A stretch of DNA of 64,000 bases from Kitasatospora sp. NA04385 (GCF_013364235.1 NZ_CP054919.1:7675603-7739602), one strand, 5' to 3'. Numbered from the stretch's first letter, positions 53,183 to 61,506 are shown. A program made the numbers and translations. Notes: generated by a model not told the origin, from the sequence alone.

Positions 53183-53530
53183 TCACCCGCCCCGGGTCTT
53201 CCCGGCCGCGCCGGGCCGGTCCACCCCGTCCACCGCCGCGCAGATGCCGAACACCCGGTCGTGGCCCGTCCAGCCGTTGACCCGGCCCCGGTTGTTGCTG
53301 ATCTGCACCCGCCGCCGGGCCGGCTCCAGCGCCGACACCAGGTGCAGGTGGACCGTCCCGGCGACACGGGCCAGCACGATGTCGCCCACCGCCAGCCGCT
53401 CCGGGTCCACCGGGGCGACCCGCACCAGCTGTCGGCTGCGGATCAGCGGCACCATCGACGACCCCGTCGGCCGGAACTCCACCGAGGCCCCGGCGGACAC
53501 CCGGGCCGCCACCGCGTCGAGCATTCCCAT
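53183..53530 (-). CDS. Stand-alone S24/S26-like peptidase domain protein
   Basis: A 115-aa protein without HTH or membrane segment. It has PTGSSMVPLI with the candidate nucleophile Ser25, ERLAVGDIVLARVAGTVHLH and QISNNRGRVNGWTG. These are the LexA/UmuD-like fold elements. The catalytic Lys normally found just after VHLH is replaced by Leu, so it may be non-proteolytic. ATG 53530 or 53524 could be the start. It is divergent from the Doc toxin-antitoxin pair with a 165-bp gap. Confidence 0.68.
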   Translation of the reverse strand: MGMLDAVAARVSAGASVEFRPTGSSMVPLIRSRQLVRVAPVDPERLAVGDIVLARVAGTVHLHLVSALEPARRRVQISNNRGRVNGWTGHDRVFGICAAVDGVDRPGAAGKTRGG

Positions 53531-53695
53531 CGCGCGATCATGGCAGCGCGGCCCCACCGGGCTCCACCGGTTTTCCGTCGGACGTCCTGACGGTTCTTCA
53601 GGAACCTTCCCCCATCGAATAATCGATCGACTGCACCGGGCGTCAGCTGCTACTTTCCGCTCACGAACCGAACCAGGGCGGGAGGAGGCACCACG

Positions 53696-53827
53696 GTGGA
53701 GCAGCAGGAGCAGGAGCCGGAGGTCGCCGACCGCCCGGCGCGGTCGCGCGCGGAGCGGCGGGCCGCCCTGGTCGCCCGGATCCGGGCGGCGAACGCCGAG
53801 ACGCTGGAGAGGCTGGCCGAACTGTGA
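53696..53827 (+). CDS. Small putative antitoxin (43 aa)
   Basis: GTG 53696 has GGAGGAG at good spacing. The peptide is highly charged and helical: an acidic N-terminus (VEQQEQEPEVADRPARSRAE), then RRAALVARIRAANAETLERL. The stop overlaps the start of the Doc gene (GTGA), so translation is coupled. By position, size and coupling it should be the antitoxin; it is too short to include a clear DNA-binding domain. A TCGACT/TACTTT promoter (53627-53656) with the palindrome TCGATCGA beside it lies upstream. Confidence 0.62.
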   Translation: MEQQEQEPEVADRPARSRAERRAALVARIRAANAETLERLAEL

Positions 53828-54243
53828 GCGGGCACATCACGGACCACCTGGACGAGGAGGACGTCGAGTACCTGCTGGGCGGCCCCGACCTGGTGCGCGA
53901 GCGCCCGCTGCTACAGTCCGCACTCGGCCGCCCGCGGGCTTCGGCCTTCGGGGCGGACGCCTACCCGGACGTCTGGGCCAAGGCGGTCGCGTTCGGCGAG
54001 TCCCTCGCCCGCAACCACCCCATGACGGACCGGAACAAGCGCACCGCCTTCGAGTCGATGCTGCTGTTCCTCGACTACAACGGACAGCCGTACGCCGACC
54101 CGCACCCGGACGACGCCGTGGCCTTCGTGCTGTGCCTCGCCCAGGGCGGCTACGCGGGCCGCTTCGAGGAAGCGGCGGCCGACTTCCGCCGAATACTCGG
54201 CAGGCCCGTGCCCGGGCCCGTGCCCGAACCCGGTACCGACTGA
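53824..54243 (+). CDS. doc: Doc-type Fic-domain toxin
   Basis: A 139-aa death-on-curing family protein. The Fic motif is HPMTDRNKRTAF (His65, Asp69, Asn71, Lys72, Arg73). Lys72 in place of Gly is the Doc form, which phosphorylates EF-Tu in the known P1 system. The Phe usually following HP is Met. N-terminal stretches VEYLLGGPDLVRERPLLQSA and FGADAYPDVWAKAVAFGESL are family-typical. The C-terminus is a PVPGPVPEPG tail. Coupled to the upstream 43-aa ORF, it forms a chromosomal toxin-antitoxin module. Confidence 0.85.
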   Translation: MSGHITDHLDEEDVEYLLGGPDLVRERPLLQSALGRPRASAFGADAYPDVWAKAVAFGESLARNHPMTDRNKRTAFESMLLFLDYNGQPYADPHPDDAVAFVLCLAQGGYAGRFEEAAADFRRILGRPVPGPVPEPGTD

Positions 54244-54755
54244 CGGCCCCGCCCGGGGCCGACGGTCGTCAACAAGGCGGTGCCCAAGGCCGGGGCGGCC
54301 AGGCCCTCGGGCGCGGACGCCCCGGCCGGGCCGTCCCCCTCCTGCTCGACCCGACCCGACCCGACCCGACCCGGCCCGGGCGGCATTCGCGGTTCCGCCG
54401 CAGTGCGGGGGAGCGCCGCCGGGCGGCCGTCCTGGCCGGATGCGACGCGGTGTCCATCCGCGCGCCCCGGAGCCCCGCCCCGGCCGCCCGGATCGCCGCC
54501 GCCCTGCGCGCCGCGCCCGCCCCGGTTCGGGTGCGCCCGATCGACCAGCGGGAATAGTTGGTGATGTACCGTCAATCAAGCCGCCCCGAACGCCGTCGCC
54601 GATCGTGGCGGCCCTCCGGGCGGCGCCGAACCGACCGGGTCCCGCACCGGCGCGAATCGGCCGATCCGTGGGCGTTCTGACTGCTCAGCACCCGTCCTGG
54701 CATATGCTGCCGGGTGGTCAGGGACGACCACCACCCACCCTCGCAGGAGTGCCCG
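54244..54755. other. Gene-free stretch with GACCC repeats
   Basis: No coding frame is convincing here. It contains five tandem GACCC units (54348-54372). GTTGGTGATGTACCGTCAAT (54557-54576) is similar to a motif at 60437. A TATGCT -10-like box (54703-54708) lies upstream of the oxidoreductase gene. A truncated gene is possible but cannot be identified. Confidence 0.5.
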
Positions 54756-55691
54756 ATGAGCGATCACGAGACCGGCCGCAGCACGACCCCGATCCCGATC
54801 GGCGTCATCGGCCTCGGCGACATCGCGCAGAAGGCCTACCTGCCGGTCCTCACCGCCCAGCCCGGCATCGACCTGCGCCTGATGACCCGCGACCGGGCCA
54901 AGCTCGACCGGATCGGCGACGCCCACCGCCTCCCGTTCCGCACCACCGACCTGGGTGAGCTGATCGACTCCGGCATCCGCGCCGCGTTCGTCCACGCCGC
55001 CACCGACCAGCACGTCCCGATCGTCGAGGAACTGCTCACCCGCGGCGTCGACGTGTACGTGGACAAGCCGCTCGCCTACGACCTCGACGGCGCCCGCCGC
55101 CTGGTCGCCCTCGCCGAGCACACCGGCCGCTCCCTGCTGGTCGGCTTCAACCGCCGCCACGCCCCCGGCTACCTGCTCGCCGCCGAGCGCCCGCGCGACC
55201 TGATCGTCCTGCAGAAGCACCGCGAAGGCCTGCCCGAACGCGCCCGCACCCTGGTCTACGACGACTTCATCCACGTCGTGGACAGCCTGCGCTTCCTCGT
55301 CCCGGGCGAGATCGAGCACGTCGACGTCCGCTCCCGCGTCCGCGACGGCCTGGTCGAGCACCTCGTCCTCACCCTGGCCGGACGCGGCTTCACCGCCCTC
55401 GGCATCATGAACCGGGTCTCCGGCTCGACCGAGGAGATCCTCGAGGTCTCCGGCGCCGACTCCAAGCGCGAGGTCCACAACCTCGCCGAGATCATCGACC
55501 ACCGCGGCCAGCCCACCGTCCGCCGCCGCGGCGACTGGGTCCCGGTCGCCCGCCAGCGCGGCATCGAACAGGTCGTCCTGCACTTCCTCGACGCCCTCCG
55601 GGCCGGCAAGACGCTCGACGCCACCGACGCCCTGCGCACCCACGAACTGTGCGAGCTCATCGTCGAGCGCATCGAGACCGCCGCACCCTGA
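54756..55691 (+). CDS. Gfo/Idh/MocA-family oxidoreductase
   Basis: A 311-aa NAD(P)-dependent sugar or polyol dehydrogenase of unknown substrate. The Rossmann motif is IGVIGLGDIAQKAYLPVLTA near 14. The catalytic-lysine region VYVDKPLAYDLDGARRLV is DKP instead of the commoner EKP. GFNRRHAPGYLLAAERPRDL follows, and the second domain has DDFIHVVDSLRFLVPGEIEH. The ATG follows CAGGAG. It is a single gene converging with the SDR gene. Confidence 0.9.
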   Translation: MSDHETGRSTTPIPIGVIGLGDIAQKAYLPVLTAQPGIDLRLMTRDRAKLDRIGDAHRLPFRTTDLGELIDSGIRAAFVHAATDQHVPIVEELLTRGVDVYVDKPLAYDLDGARRLVALAEHTGRSLLVGFNRRHAPGYLLAAERPRDLIVLQKHREGLPERARTLVYDDFIHVVDSLRFLVPGEIEHVDVRSRVRDGLVEHLVLTLAGRGFTALGIMNRVSGSTEEILEVSGADSKREVHNLAEIIDHRGQPTVRRRGDWVPVARQRGIEQVVLHFLDALRAGKTLDATDALRTHELCELIVERIETAAP

Positions 55692-55750
55692 CTCCCACCC
55701 CCCGCCCGGCCGGCCCCGGCTACGACGCCCTCGGGGCCGGCCGTCCCGGA

Positions 55751-56515
55751 TCACTGGCCCATCACGTACCGGACGGTCGGGCCGGTGGTCCAGCCGCCGT
55801 CCACCGCCAGCTCGGCGCCGGTGATGTAGGAGGCCGCGTCGGAGAGCAGGAAGACGGTGGCCGCGGCGATCTCGGGGGCCTCGCCGACCCGGCCCATCGG
55901 GGTGTTGGGGTAGTTGCCCTCGCCGCGCTGGATGCCGGTGGACGCGGTCATCGGGGTGTAGGTCATGCCCGGGTGGACGGAGTTCACCCGGATCCGGTCC
56001 ACGCCCAGTTCCACCGCGCCGATCTTGGTCAGGCCGCGCACGCCCCACTTGGACGCGCCGTAGCCCGCGGTCAGCGCCAGGCCCATCAGGCCGGCCGCCG
56101 AGGAGATGTTCACCACCGAGCCGCCGCCCGCCGCCCGCAGCGCCGGGACGACCGTCTTCATGCCGATGAACACGCCGGTCAGGTTGACGTCGAGCACCTT
56201 GCGGAAGTGCTCCACCGACTCGTCGATCAGGAAGCTGCCGGTGGAGATGCCCGCGTTGTTCACCAGCCCGTGCACCGCCCCGAACTCGGCCTGCGCGTAC
56301 GCCACCACGTCCGCCCAGTCCTGCTCCGAGCCGACGTCGTGGTGGCGGTAGCGGGCCCGCTCGCCCAACTCGGCGGCGGTGGCCGCGCCGTCCTCGTCCA
56401 GGACGTCGGTGACCAGGACGTTCGCCCCCGCCGCGACCGCCTGCTTCGCGGTCTCCGCGCCCAGGCCCCGGGCCCCGCCGGTGATGATGACGGTCTTGCC
56501 GGACAGCTCGCTCAT
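55751..56515 (-). CDS. Short-chain dehydrogenase (SDR)
   Basis: A 254-aa classical SDR resembling 3-alpha/20-beta-hydroxysteroid dehydrogenases. The cofactor loop is TVIITGGARGLGAETAKQAV. NNAGISTG, the catalytic Ser in VVNISSAAGLMG and YGASK with Tyr/Lys follow. C-terminal sequence SYITGAELAVDGGWTTGP is typical. A TetR gene lies upstream on the same strand, separated by about 190 bp of CTGCTCCACCG-like low-complexity DNA. Control by that TetR is plausible. Confidence 0.9.
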   Translation of the reverse strand: MSELSGKTVIITGGARGLGAETAKQAVAAGANVLVTDVLDEDGAATAAELGERARYRHHDVGSEQDWADVVAYAQAEFGAVHGLVNNAGISTGSFLIDESVEHFRKVLDVNLTGVFIGMKTVVPALRAAGGGSVVNISSAAGLMGLALTAGYGASKWGVRGLTKIGAVELGVDRIRVNSVHPGMTYTPMTASTGIQRGEGNYPNTPMGRVGEAPEIAAATVFLLSDAASYITGAELAVDGGWTTGPTVRYVMGQ

Positions 56516-56704
56516 GACTTGCTCCTCGTGCTCTGCGTGCCTCGTGGGCACCGTGCTTCCTTGCCGTACTGCGCTGTACTGCTCCGCAGCTGTGCAGGCG
56601 TGCAGCCGTGCGGTCGTACCGCTCCACCGCTCCACTGCTGCACCGCTCTGCTGCTCCACCGCTGCCGCCGCCGGGTCCGCGGGATTCCGCGCCGGGCAGG
56701 GCGT

Positions 56705-57379
56705 TCAGGGCACCGGTGCGGTCAGCAGACCGGTGCAGACGGAGACGAGGTCGGCGAGGTAGGCGCCGTCCCCGCTCAGGGTGGGCTCGCCCTCGGCGTG
56801 CTGCCGGGCGCGTTCGGCCAGCGCGGCCCCGATCAGGGTCAGCGCCAGGTCGATCCGCTCCAGCCGGACCGGCTCGGGGGCCAGCGGGACCAGCGGCGCC
56901 TCCAGCTCCAGGATCAGCCGCCAGTACAGGGTGCCCGCGAGCCCGGCGTGCGGGCGCCGCTCCCGGATGCCGCTGCGGTGGCTGACCTGGGTGGAGATCC
57001 GCAGGCAGTCCCGGCCGCGCTCGGTGCGCAGCTCGGTGGCCTCCGCGTCGACCAGCGCCCCGAGCAGCTCGCCCAGCGAGCGGCCCTCGGGCCGCGGCAT
57101 CCGTTCGGCGAGCGCCCGCTCGGTGCGCTGCTGGCGCTCGGCCATCACCGCGTCCAGCAGGCCCTCGCGCGAACCGAAGTGGTACTGCACCGCGGACGGG
57201 TTCGCCTGCCCGGCCTGCCGGACCACCTCGCGCAGCTGCGCGCCGTGCACGCCCTGCGCCGCGAACAGCCGCTCGGCGGAGCGGATCAGCCGCGCCCGGG
57301 TGGACCCGCCACCGGCCGGTCCGTCGTCGGGCCCTTCGCCCGCTGGGGTGCTCCGTGCACCCGTTGACTTGCTCGCCAT
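56705..57379 (-). CDS. TetR-family regulator
   Basis: A 224-aa regulator. A Gly/Pro/Ser-rich lead of 25 residues precedes the HTH (RARLIRSAERLFAAQGVHGA, RQAGQANPSAVQYHFGSREG). The YHFGSREGLLDAV form resembles the TetR group that regulates CoA-ester or steroid genes. The effector domain ends VSVCTGLLTAPVP. Two operator-like repeats lie immediately upstream of its ATG, so it probably represses itself. Confidence 0.87.
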   Translation of the reverse strand: MASKSTGARSTPAGEGPDDGPAGGGSTRARLIRSAERLFAAQGVHGAQLREVVRQAGQANPSAVQYHFGSREGLLDAVMAERQQRTERALAERMPRPEGRSLGELLGALVDAEATELRTERGRDCLRISTQVSHRSGIRERRPHAGLAGTLYWRLILELEAPLVPLAPEPVRLERIDLALTLIGAALAERARQHAEGEPTLSGDGAYLADLVSVCTGLLTAPVP

Positions 57380-57389
57380 GTCTCCACAT

Positions 57390-57420
57390 TAATACTCGGC
57401 ATTATTAATGTCGAGCATTA
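57390..57420. promoter_or_regulatory. Twin TetR operators TAAT-N7-ATTA
   Basis: TAATACTCGGCATTA (57390-57404) and TAATGTCGAGCATTA (57406-57420) are two similar 15-bp dyads, 16 bp apart. They begin 10 bp upstream of the TetR start in an unusually AT-rich patch. Confidence 0.65.
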
Positions 57421-57530
57421 GTCCGATCGGCCGTTTCCGCCACCCGTCCGTGTGTCCCCTGGGAAATCGCTGGGAAGCCCGGCGCGCGGCATGAGGAATC
57501 TCCAAGCCGCCGTTGCTAGCTTCGTGACGC

Positions 57531-58529
57531 ATGATCGACTCGTCCCACCTGGCAGCCCGGTCACGCTCCCTGGCGCTCCACCTGCTGTCCCGGCTGAAAC
57601 TCCGACACCTCGCCTGGCCGCTGTTCGTCCTGGCGTTCTGGTACTACCTCTCGGTCTACGGCCTGCCGTACGCCAACGACGTCGTCTTCCTGTGGCTGAT
57701 GGCCGCCCTGATCGCGGCGTCCGTGCACAGCGGCGGCCGCCGGGGCTGGCTGTACGTGCTGCGGGACTGGATCCCGGTGATGGCCGTGGTCTGGGTCTAC
57801 TCCCTGCTGCGCGGCTACGGGGCGCACACGCCGTGGCCCCCGCACTACGCCCCGCAGATCGCCTTCGACGAGGTGCTCGGCTTCGGCGAGACCTGGACCG
57901 TCCGGCTGCAGGACTGGCTCTACCACCCCGGCAACCCGCAGTGGTACGACTACGCCGCCGTCACCGTCTACATGTCGCACTTCTTCGCGGTGTTCGTGAT
58001 CCTCGCCGTGCTCTGGAAGCGCGACCACGCCCGCTTCCGGCATTTCCTCGGCTGCTACCTCGCGATGACCGCGATCGGCTTCGCCACCTACGTGCTCTAC
58101 CCCGCCGACCCGCCGTGGCTGGCCGGTCTGGAGCACCACATGCCGACCGTCGACCGGGTGGTCAACACCGTGCTCAACGACAGCGGCCTGCCCCGGGCGG
58201 GCACCATCTTCGAGAACGGCAGCAAGTTCGCCAACGACGTCGCCGCGATGCCCTCGCTGCACGCCGCCTACCCGATGGTGATCGCGCTGTTCTTCTGGCC
58301 GCTGGCCGGCCGCAAGCTGCGCGTCCTGCTCGCCGCCTACCCCCTGGCGATGGCGTTCACGCTGGTCTACGGCGCCGAGCACTTCATCATCGACATCCTG
58401 GTCGGCTGGGCCTTCGCCTGGGCGATGGTCGCCCTGGTCAACCGCATCGTCGCCCGCCGAGCTGCGGCCCGGGCCGTGAAGGAGGCGGCCGTCGAGCCGG
58501 CCGTCGAACCGACCGTCCCGGTCGGCTGA
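57531..58529 (+). CDS. PAP2 / inositolphosphotransferase-type membrane phosphatase
   Basis: A 332-aa polytopic protein with about six helices. The acid-phosphatase motifs occur late: MPSLHAAYPMVIALFFWP and YGAEHFIIDILVGWAFAW, the AUR1/Ipt1-like arrangement of the PAP2 superfamily. Conserved Trp/Tyr residues are seen in WYYLSVYGLPYAND. It probably acts on lipid-linked phosphates at the membrane. A TAGCTT -10-like box (57517-57522) lies 8 bp before the ATG, suggesting a leaderless message. A strong terminator follows. Confidence 0.87.
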   Translation: MIDSSHLAARSRSLALHLLSRLKLRHLAWPLFVLAFWYYLSVYGLPYANDVVFLWLMAALIAASVHSGGRRGWLYVLRDWIPVMAVVWVYSLLRGYGAHTPWPPHYAPQIAFDEVLGFGETWTVRLQDWLYHPGNPQWYDYAAVTVYMSHFFAVFVILAVLWKRDHARFRHFLGCYLAMTAIGFATYVLYPADPPWLAGLEHHMPTVDRVVNTVLNDSGLPRAGTIFENGSKFANDVAAMPSLHAAYPMVIALFFWPLAGRKLRVLLAAYPLAMAFTLVYGAEHFIIDILVGWAFAWAMVALVNRIVARRAAARAVKEAAVEPAVEPTVPVG

Positions 58530-58552
58530 CGACCGGCGCTCCCCACGCCCGT

Positions 58553-58596
58553 GGGCCCCGGCCCCGGTCCGGCAAGGTGGTGCCGGGCCGGGGCCC
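58553..58596. terminator. Terminator after the PAP2 gene
   Basis: Outer stem GGGCCCCGG/CCGGGGCCC and inner stem CCGGCA/TGCCGG with loop AGGTGG form a long hairpin 24 bp after the stop. Confidence 0.85.
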
Positions 58597-58981
58597 TTCC
58601 GCATCCCGGCCCGGGGCGGCGCGCGATGGCCACCGCGCGCCGTCCGGGTGAGCGCGTGAGCCCCCGCGCGAGCGCCCGCGCGGGGGGTCGGGGCGGGGCC
58701 CGGGAGGGGGCCCGTTCCGGGCGCCGCCCGGCCTGTTCCGCACCGCCGGAGGGTCGTCCTGCGGATTCTGAACGGATACCAGGAAGTCCCTGGGTGTTCG
58801 CTGTGAATCGAACGGTAGGCGCGTCCGCGCTGGTGGGCCGCCCGAGTGAACCTGACGGGCCGTCAGCCGGCGCCGTTCCGGACCGGTCGAAGGGGCGCGG
58901 TGAAGGCTTTGCCAATCCGTGGCGGAGTCTTGTTCCGCCCCCCGGTAGCGTCGTGCGGAACCCAGCAGGAGGACCCGCATC
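58597..58981. other. Intergenic, no gene seen
   Basis: Extremely GC-rich at 58600-58750, then more mixed. TAGCGT at 58946-58951 may be the -10 of the following small ORFs, but no -35 has correct spacing. Confidence 0.45.
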
Positions 58982-59053
58982 ATGGCCGCACCCCACGCTC
59001 CGTCAGCGCCCGGCGCGCGCGCCCGATCCGCCGGCCGGCCGACGGCCCGATGA
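58982..59053 (+). CDS. 23-aa ORF coupled to a small membrane protein
   Basis: ATG 58982 is preceded by AGGAGG, a strong ribosome site. The peptide MAAPHAPSAPGARARSAGRP... is basic and proline/alanine-rich. Its stop overlaps the next start (ATGA), so it may serve mainly to deliver ribosomes to the downstream membrane-protein gene, which has no ribosome site of its own. It could also be a functional small peptide. Confidence 0.5.
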   Translation: MAAPHAPSAPGARARSAGRPTAR

Positions 59054-59244
59054 TCTCCGGCCACGTCGCCGCATCCGCCCTGTGGGCGGTCCTGACCCCG
59101 CTGGGCGTGCTGCTCTCCGGCCTCGGCCTGGCCTCCACGATCCGGATCCGCCCCGGCACCGACCGCCCCCGCGACCACCTGCTCGGCCCGCTGCTGATCG
59201 CCTCCGGCATCCTGGTCGCGGGCTTCGGCCTCTGGCTGCTCTGA
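59050..59244 (+). CDS. Small two-helix membrane protein, 64 aa
   Basis: MISGHVAASALWAVLTPLGV and LLIASGILVAGFGLWLL form two transmembrane helices around a short charged loop (IRIRPGTDRPRDH). No family is recognised. Translation is coupled to the 23-aa ORF through an ATGA overlap. It converges with the next gene, 14 bp away. Confidence 0.62.
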   Translation: MISGHVAASALWAVLTPLGVLLSGLGLASTIRIRPGTDRPRDHLLGPLLIASGILVAGFGLWLL

Positions 59245-59258
59245 GCGGACGCCCGGGC

Positions 59259-59714
59259 CTACTCGCCGGAACCGCCGTAGCTGCCGTAGTCGCTGTAGCC
59301 GCCGGGGGCGCCCGCGCGGGACCCGCCCGGTCCGGGCCGGTCGCCCCGACCGTCCGGGACGAGCGGAGCGTCCGGGCCGTCGGCGAACCAGTGGCCGATG
59401 TTGGTCCAGTCGAACCCCGCCCGCCACGCCGCCCGCCCCTCCGACCAGCCGACCAGGGCGCTCACCACCTTGGCGGGGGAGACGGTCAGGGTCCGGTAGT
59501 GCTCGGCGGGCACGCCGTCCCGGTACTCCAGCTCGTAGACGCCGTTCTCCCGCAGGCGCACCTGCACGTACCAGTCGCCGGCCGGTTCGCCCGCGCCGAA
59601 CCGTTCGACGATCAGGTGGGAGTCGCCGCGCTGCATGTTCGCCACCAGCCGGCTCAGGGCCGCCGCCCCGGGGTCGCGCATCGACAGTCCGCGCTCGGTC
59701 ATCGCGTGAAGCAT
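59259..59714 (-). CDS. Hypothetical protein with Gly/Tyr-rich tail
   Basis: A 151-aa protein, unrecognised. The central part is beta-rich (HLIVERFGAGEPAGDWYVQV, NGVYELEYRDG) followed by helical SPAKVVSALVGWSEGRAAWR and a FDWTNIGHWF motif. The C-terminus is disordered (PGGYSDYGSYGGSGE). ATG 59714 or 59702 could be the start; neither has a ribosome site. It resembles small immunity- or regulator-like proteins only in general form. A 263-bp gap without genes follows towards the transposase remnant. Confidence 0.55.
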   Translation of the reverse strand: MLHAMTERGLSMRDPGAAALSRLVANMQRGDSHLIVERFGAGEPAGDWYVQVRLRENGVYELEYRDGVPAEHYRTLTVSPAKVVSALVGWSEGRAAWRAGFDWTNIGHWFADGPDAPLVPDGRGDRPGPGGSRAGAPGGYSDYGSYGGSGE

Positions 59715-59977
59715 GCGTGGAGCATGCCGCACCTCACCGACAACCACGCGGTCGGGGTGACCGCCGAACACCCCGGTCGCGCCCGGCCCGGACCGGCGCC
59801 GGGACGGGAACCGACGCTCTGTCCGGTACGCCCCCGAGGCGGTCAACTCCGATTGGACCTAAGCGAGTTCCTCGGCCGGGAAAGCGCCGGAACCCACCGC
59901 ACCGGAACCCACCGCACCGGCACGCCCCGACGGGCCGTCAGCAGGGCCGCCGCCGGTTCCCGCCGCCGGAACCGCGG

Positions 59978-60325
59978 TCACCCGCCGCCCCGGCTCCGCT
60001 GCCGCGAGTCGTCGATCACCGTCCGGGACCAGTCCAACCCGTCCGCCCGGTACGCCTCGTCCAGCAGCACCCGTTGCAGCCGGTCCCACACCCCGGCCTC
60101 CTGCCAGTCCCGCAGTCGGCGCCAGCACGTCATGCCCGACCCGAACCCCAGCTCCTGCGGCAGCCACTCCCACTGGATGCCGGTGTGCAGCACGAACAGG
60201 ATCCCCTGCAGACAGCCCCGGTCCTTCACCGACGGCCGCCCCAACCCCTGCCGCCGCACCGGCAACAGCGGCTCGATCCGCTCCCACAACTCATCCGACA
60301 CCAACCACGGCGGTCTCTTCCCCAC
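59978..60325 (-). mobile_element. Truncated IS5-family transposase
   Basis: GTG 60325 opens MGKRPPWLVSDELWERIEPL, the DUF4096 start of IS5-type DDE transposases. It continues GCLQGILFVLHTGIQWEWLP, GFGSGMTCWRRLRDWQEAGV and LDWSRTVIDDSRQRSRGGG, then stops. The catalytic core that should follow the first Asp is absent, so it is a non-functional relic of about 115 aa. A few residues are also missing between GLGRP and KDRG. Terminal inverted repeats were not found. Confidence 0.85.
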
Positions 60326-60529
60326 GCCCAGCCCAACGACCCACCCGCCGAACGGACATGGCCGACGCGCCGACCACCCCGCCGCCCGCCCCGCTCCCGC
60401 GTTCCGCCCCGAACAACCGCTTCCACCGGCCGGAAAGTCGGTGATAGACAGTCAACCGGGTGCGCCGATCACGACGTCCCGGTCCTGCCGCGCCAACCCC
60501 CGTTCCACCCACCGAAAGGCCCCCGCCCC

Positions 60530-61408
60530 GTGACCGACCCGACGGCCGACCCGACGGCCGACCCGACGACCGACCCGACGACCGACCCCGCATCCGGCCC
60601 CGCGGCCGACGCCGACCTCGCCCGCCGGGCCGCCGAACTCGGGGCGCGGGTGGTCCGCGGCCGGGCCTGGGAGGGCGTCGCCCGGGAGGACAAGGGCGGC
60701 GGCGACTTCGCGACCGCCGTGGACATCGAGGCCGAGCGGGCCGTGCTCGGCCTGCTCCGCCGGGAGGCCCGGCCCGGCGACGCGTTCACGGGGGAGGAGA
60801 GCGGCCGCACCGGCCCGGCCGACGCCGCCCGCCGCTGGCTGGTGGACCCGCTGTGCGGGACGCTCAACTTCGCGGTGGGCACCCACCTGGTGGCCGTCAA
60901 CGTCGCCCTGCGCGAGCACGGCCGGACGACCGCCGCGGCCGCCGCGGACCCGTACACCGGCGAGACGTACTGGACCGACGGCACCGCCGCCCGGCTGCGC
61001 CGCGACGGCCGCGACACCCCGCTCGTGCCGTCCGCCGACTCCCGGCTGGTCGACCTCAACCTCGACCCGCCCTACCCGAACGCCCCCGCCCTGCGGGTCG
61101 CGCGCCTGCTCACCGACCCCGGCTTCGAGTCGGCCTTCCGCCCCCGGGTGGTGTCCACCACGCTCGCGGTGGCCTGGGTCGCGGCGGGTCGCCGCGCCGG
61201 GTACCTGACGGACGGCCTGCTGGCCGACAGCGTCCACTTCGCGGCGGGCATCGCGCTCTGCGAGGCCGCCGGCTGCACCGTCACCGACCTGCGCGGCGCG
61301 CCGGTGCACAGCGGCGCCGGCGGCCTGATCGCCGCGGCCGACGCCGACACGCACGCCCGCCTGCTCGACCTGGTCACCCGCCAGGAGATCCGTCCCGTAC
61401 GCCGGTAA
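60530..61408 (+). CDS. Inositol-monophosphatase-like protein with altered metal site
   Basis: A 292-aa member of the IMPase/FIG superfamily. GTG 60530 starts a Asp-Pro-Thr repeat (DPTADPTADPTTDPTTDP, from a 15-bp DNA repeat). The fold follows: DFATAVDIEAERAVLGLL, TGEESG, and the metal motif at 106-114, which reads DPLCGTLNF instead of DP(I/L)DGTxNF, so Cys109 replaces a metal-ligating Asp. The late DSVHFAAGIALCEAAGC matches WDxAAG only partly. It may be catalytically different or regulatory. Confidence 0.82.
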   Translation: MTDPTADPTADPTTDPTTDPASGPAADADLARRAAELGARVVRGRAWEGVAREDKGGGDFATAVDIEAERAVLGLLRREARPGDAFTGEESGRTGPADAARRWLVDPLCGTLNFAVGTHLVAVNVALREHGRTTAAAAADPYTGETYWTDGTAARLRRDGRDTPLVPSADSRLVDLNLDPPYPNAPALRVARLLTDPGFESAFRPRVVSTTLAVAWVAAGRRAGYLTDGLLADSVHFAAGIALCEAAGCTVTDLRGAPVHSGAGGLIAAADADTHARLLDLVTRQEIRPVRR

Positions 61409-61506
61409 GCCCGTCACGCGCCCTGGTGGCGCCCTCCGCCCCCCGGCACGCTTGCACCGCGTCCGCACCCCGCGGGCCGCGACCGCCGAGCCGCCCGGAG
61501 GCCCGC

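Noticed and set aside
53041..53590. Long + strand frame over the EEP relic and the S24-like gene
   Set aside because: The recognisable EEP motifs lie in another frame ending at 53178, and the S24-like protein is clear on the minus strand.
59859..60287. Second minus-strand frame as continuation of the IS5 transposase
   Set aside because: Translation is Gly/Ala/Val low complexity and lacks the DDE-domain motifs expected after the N-terminal part.
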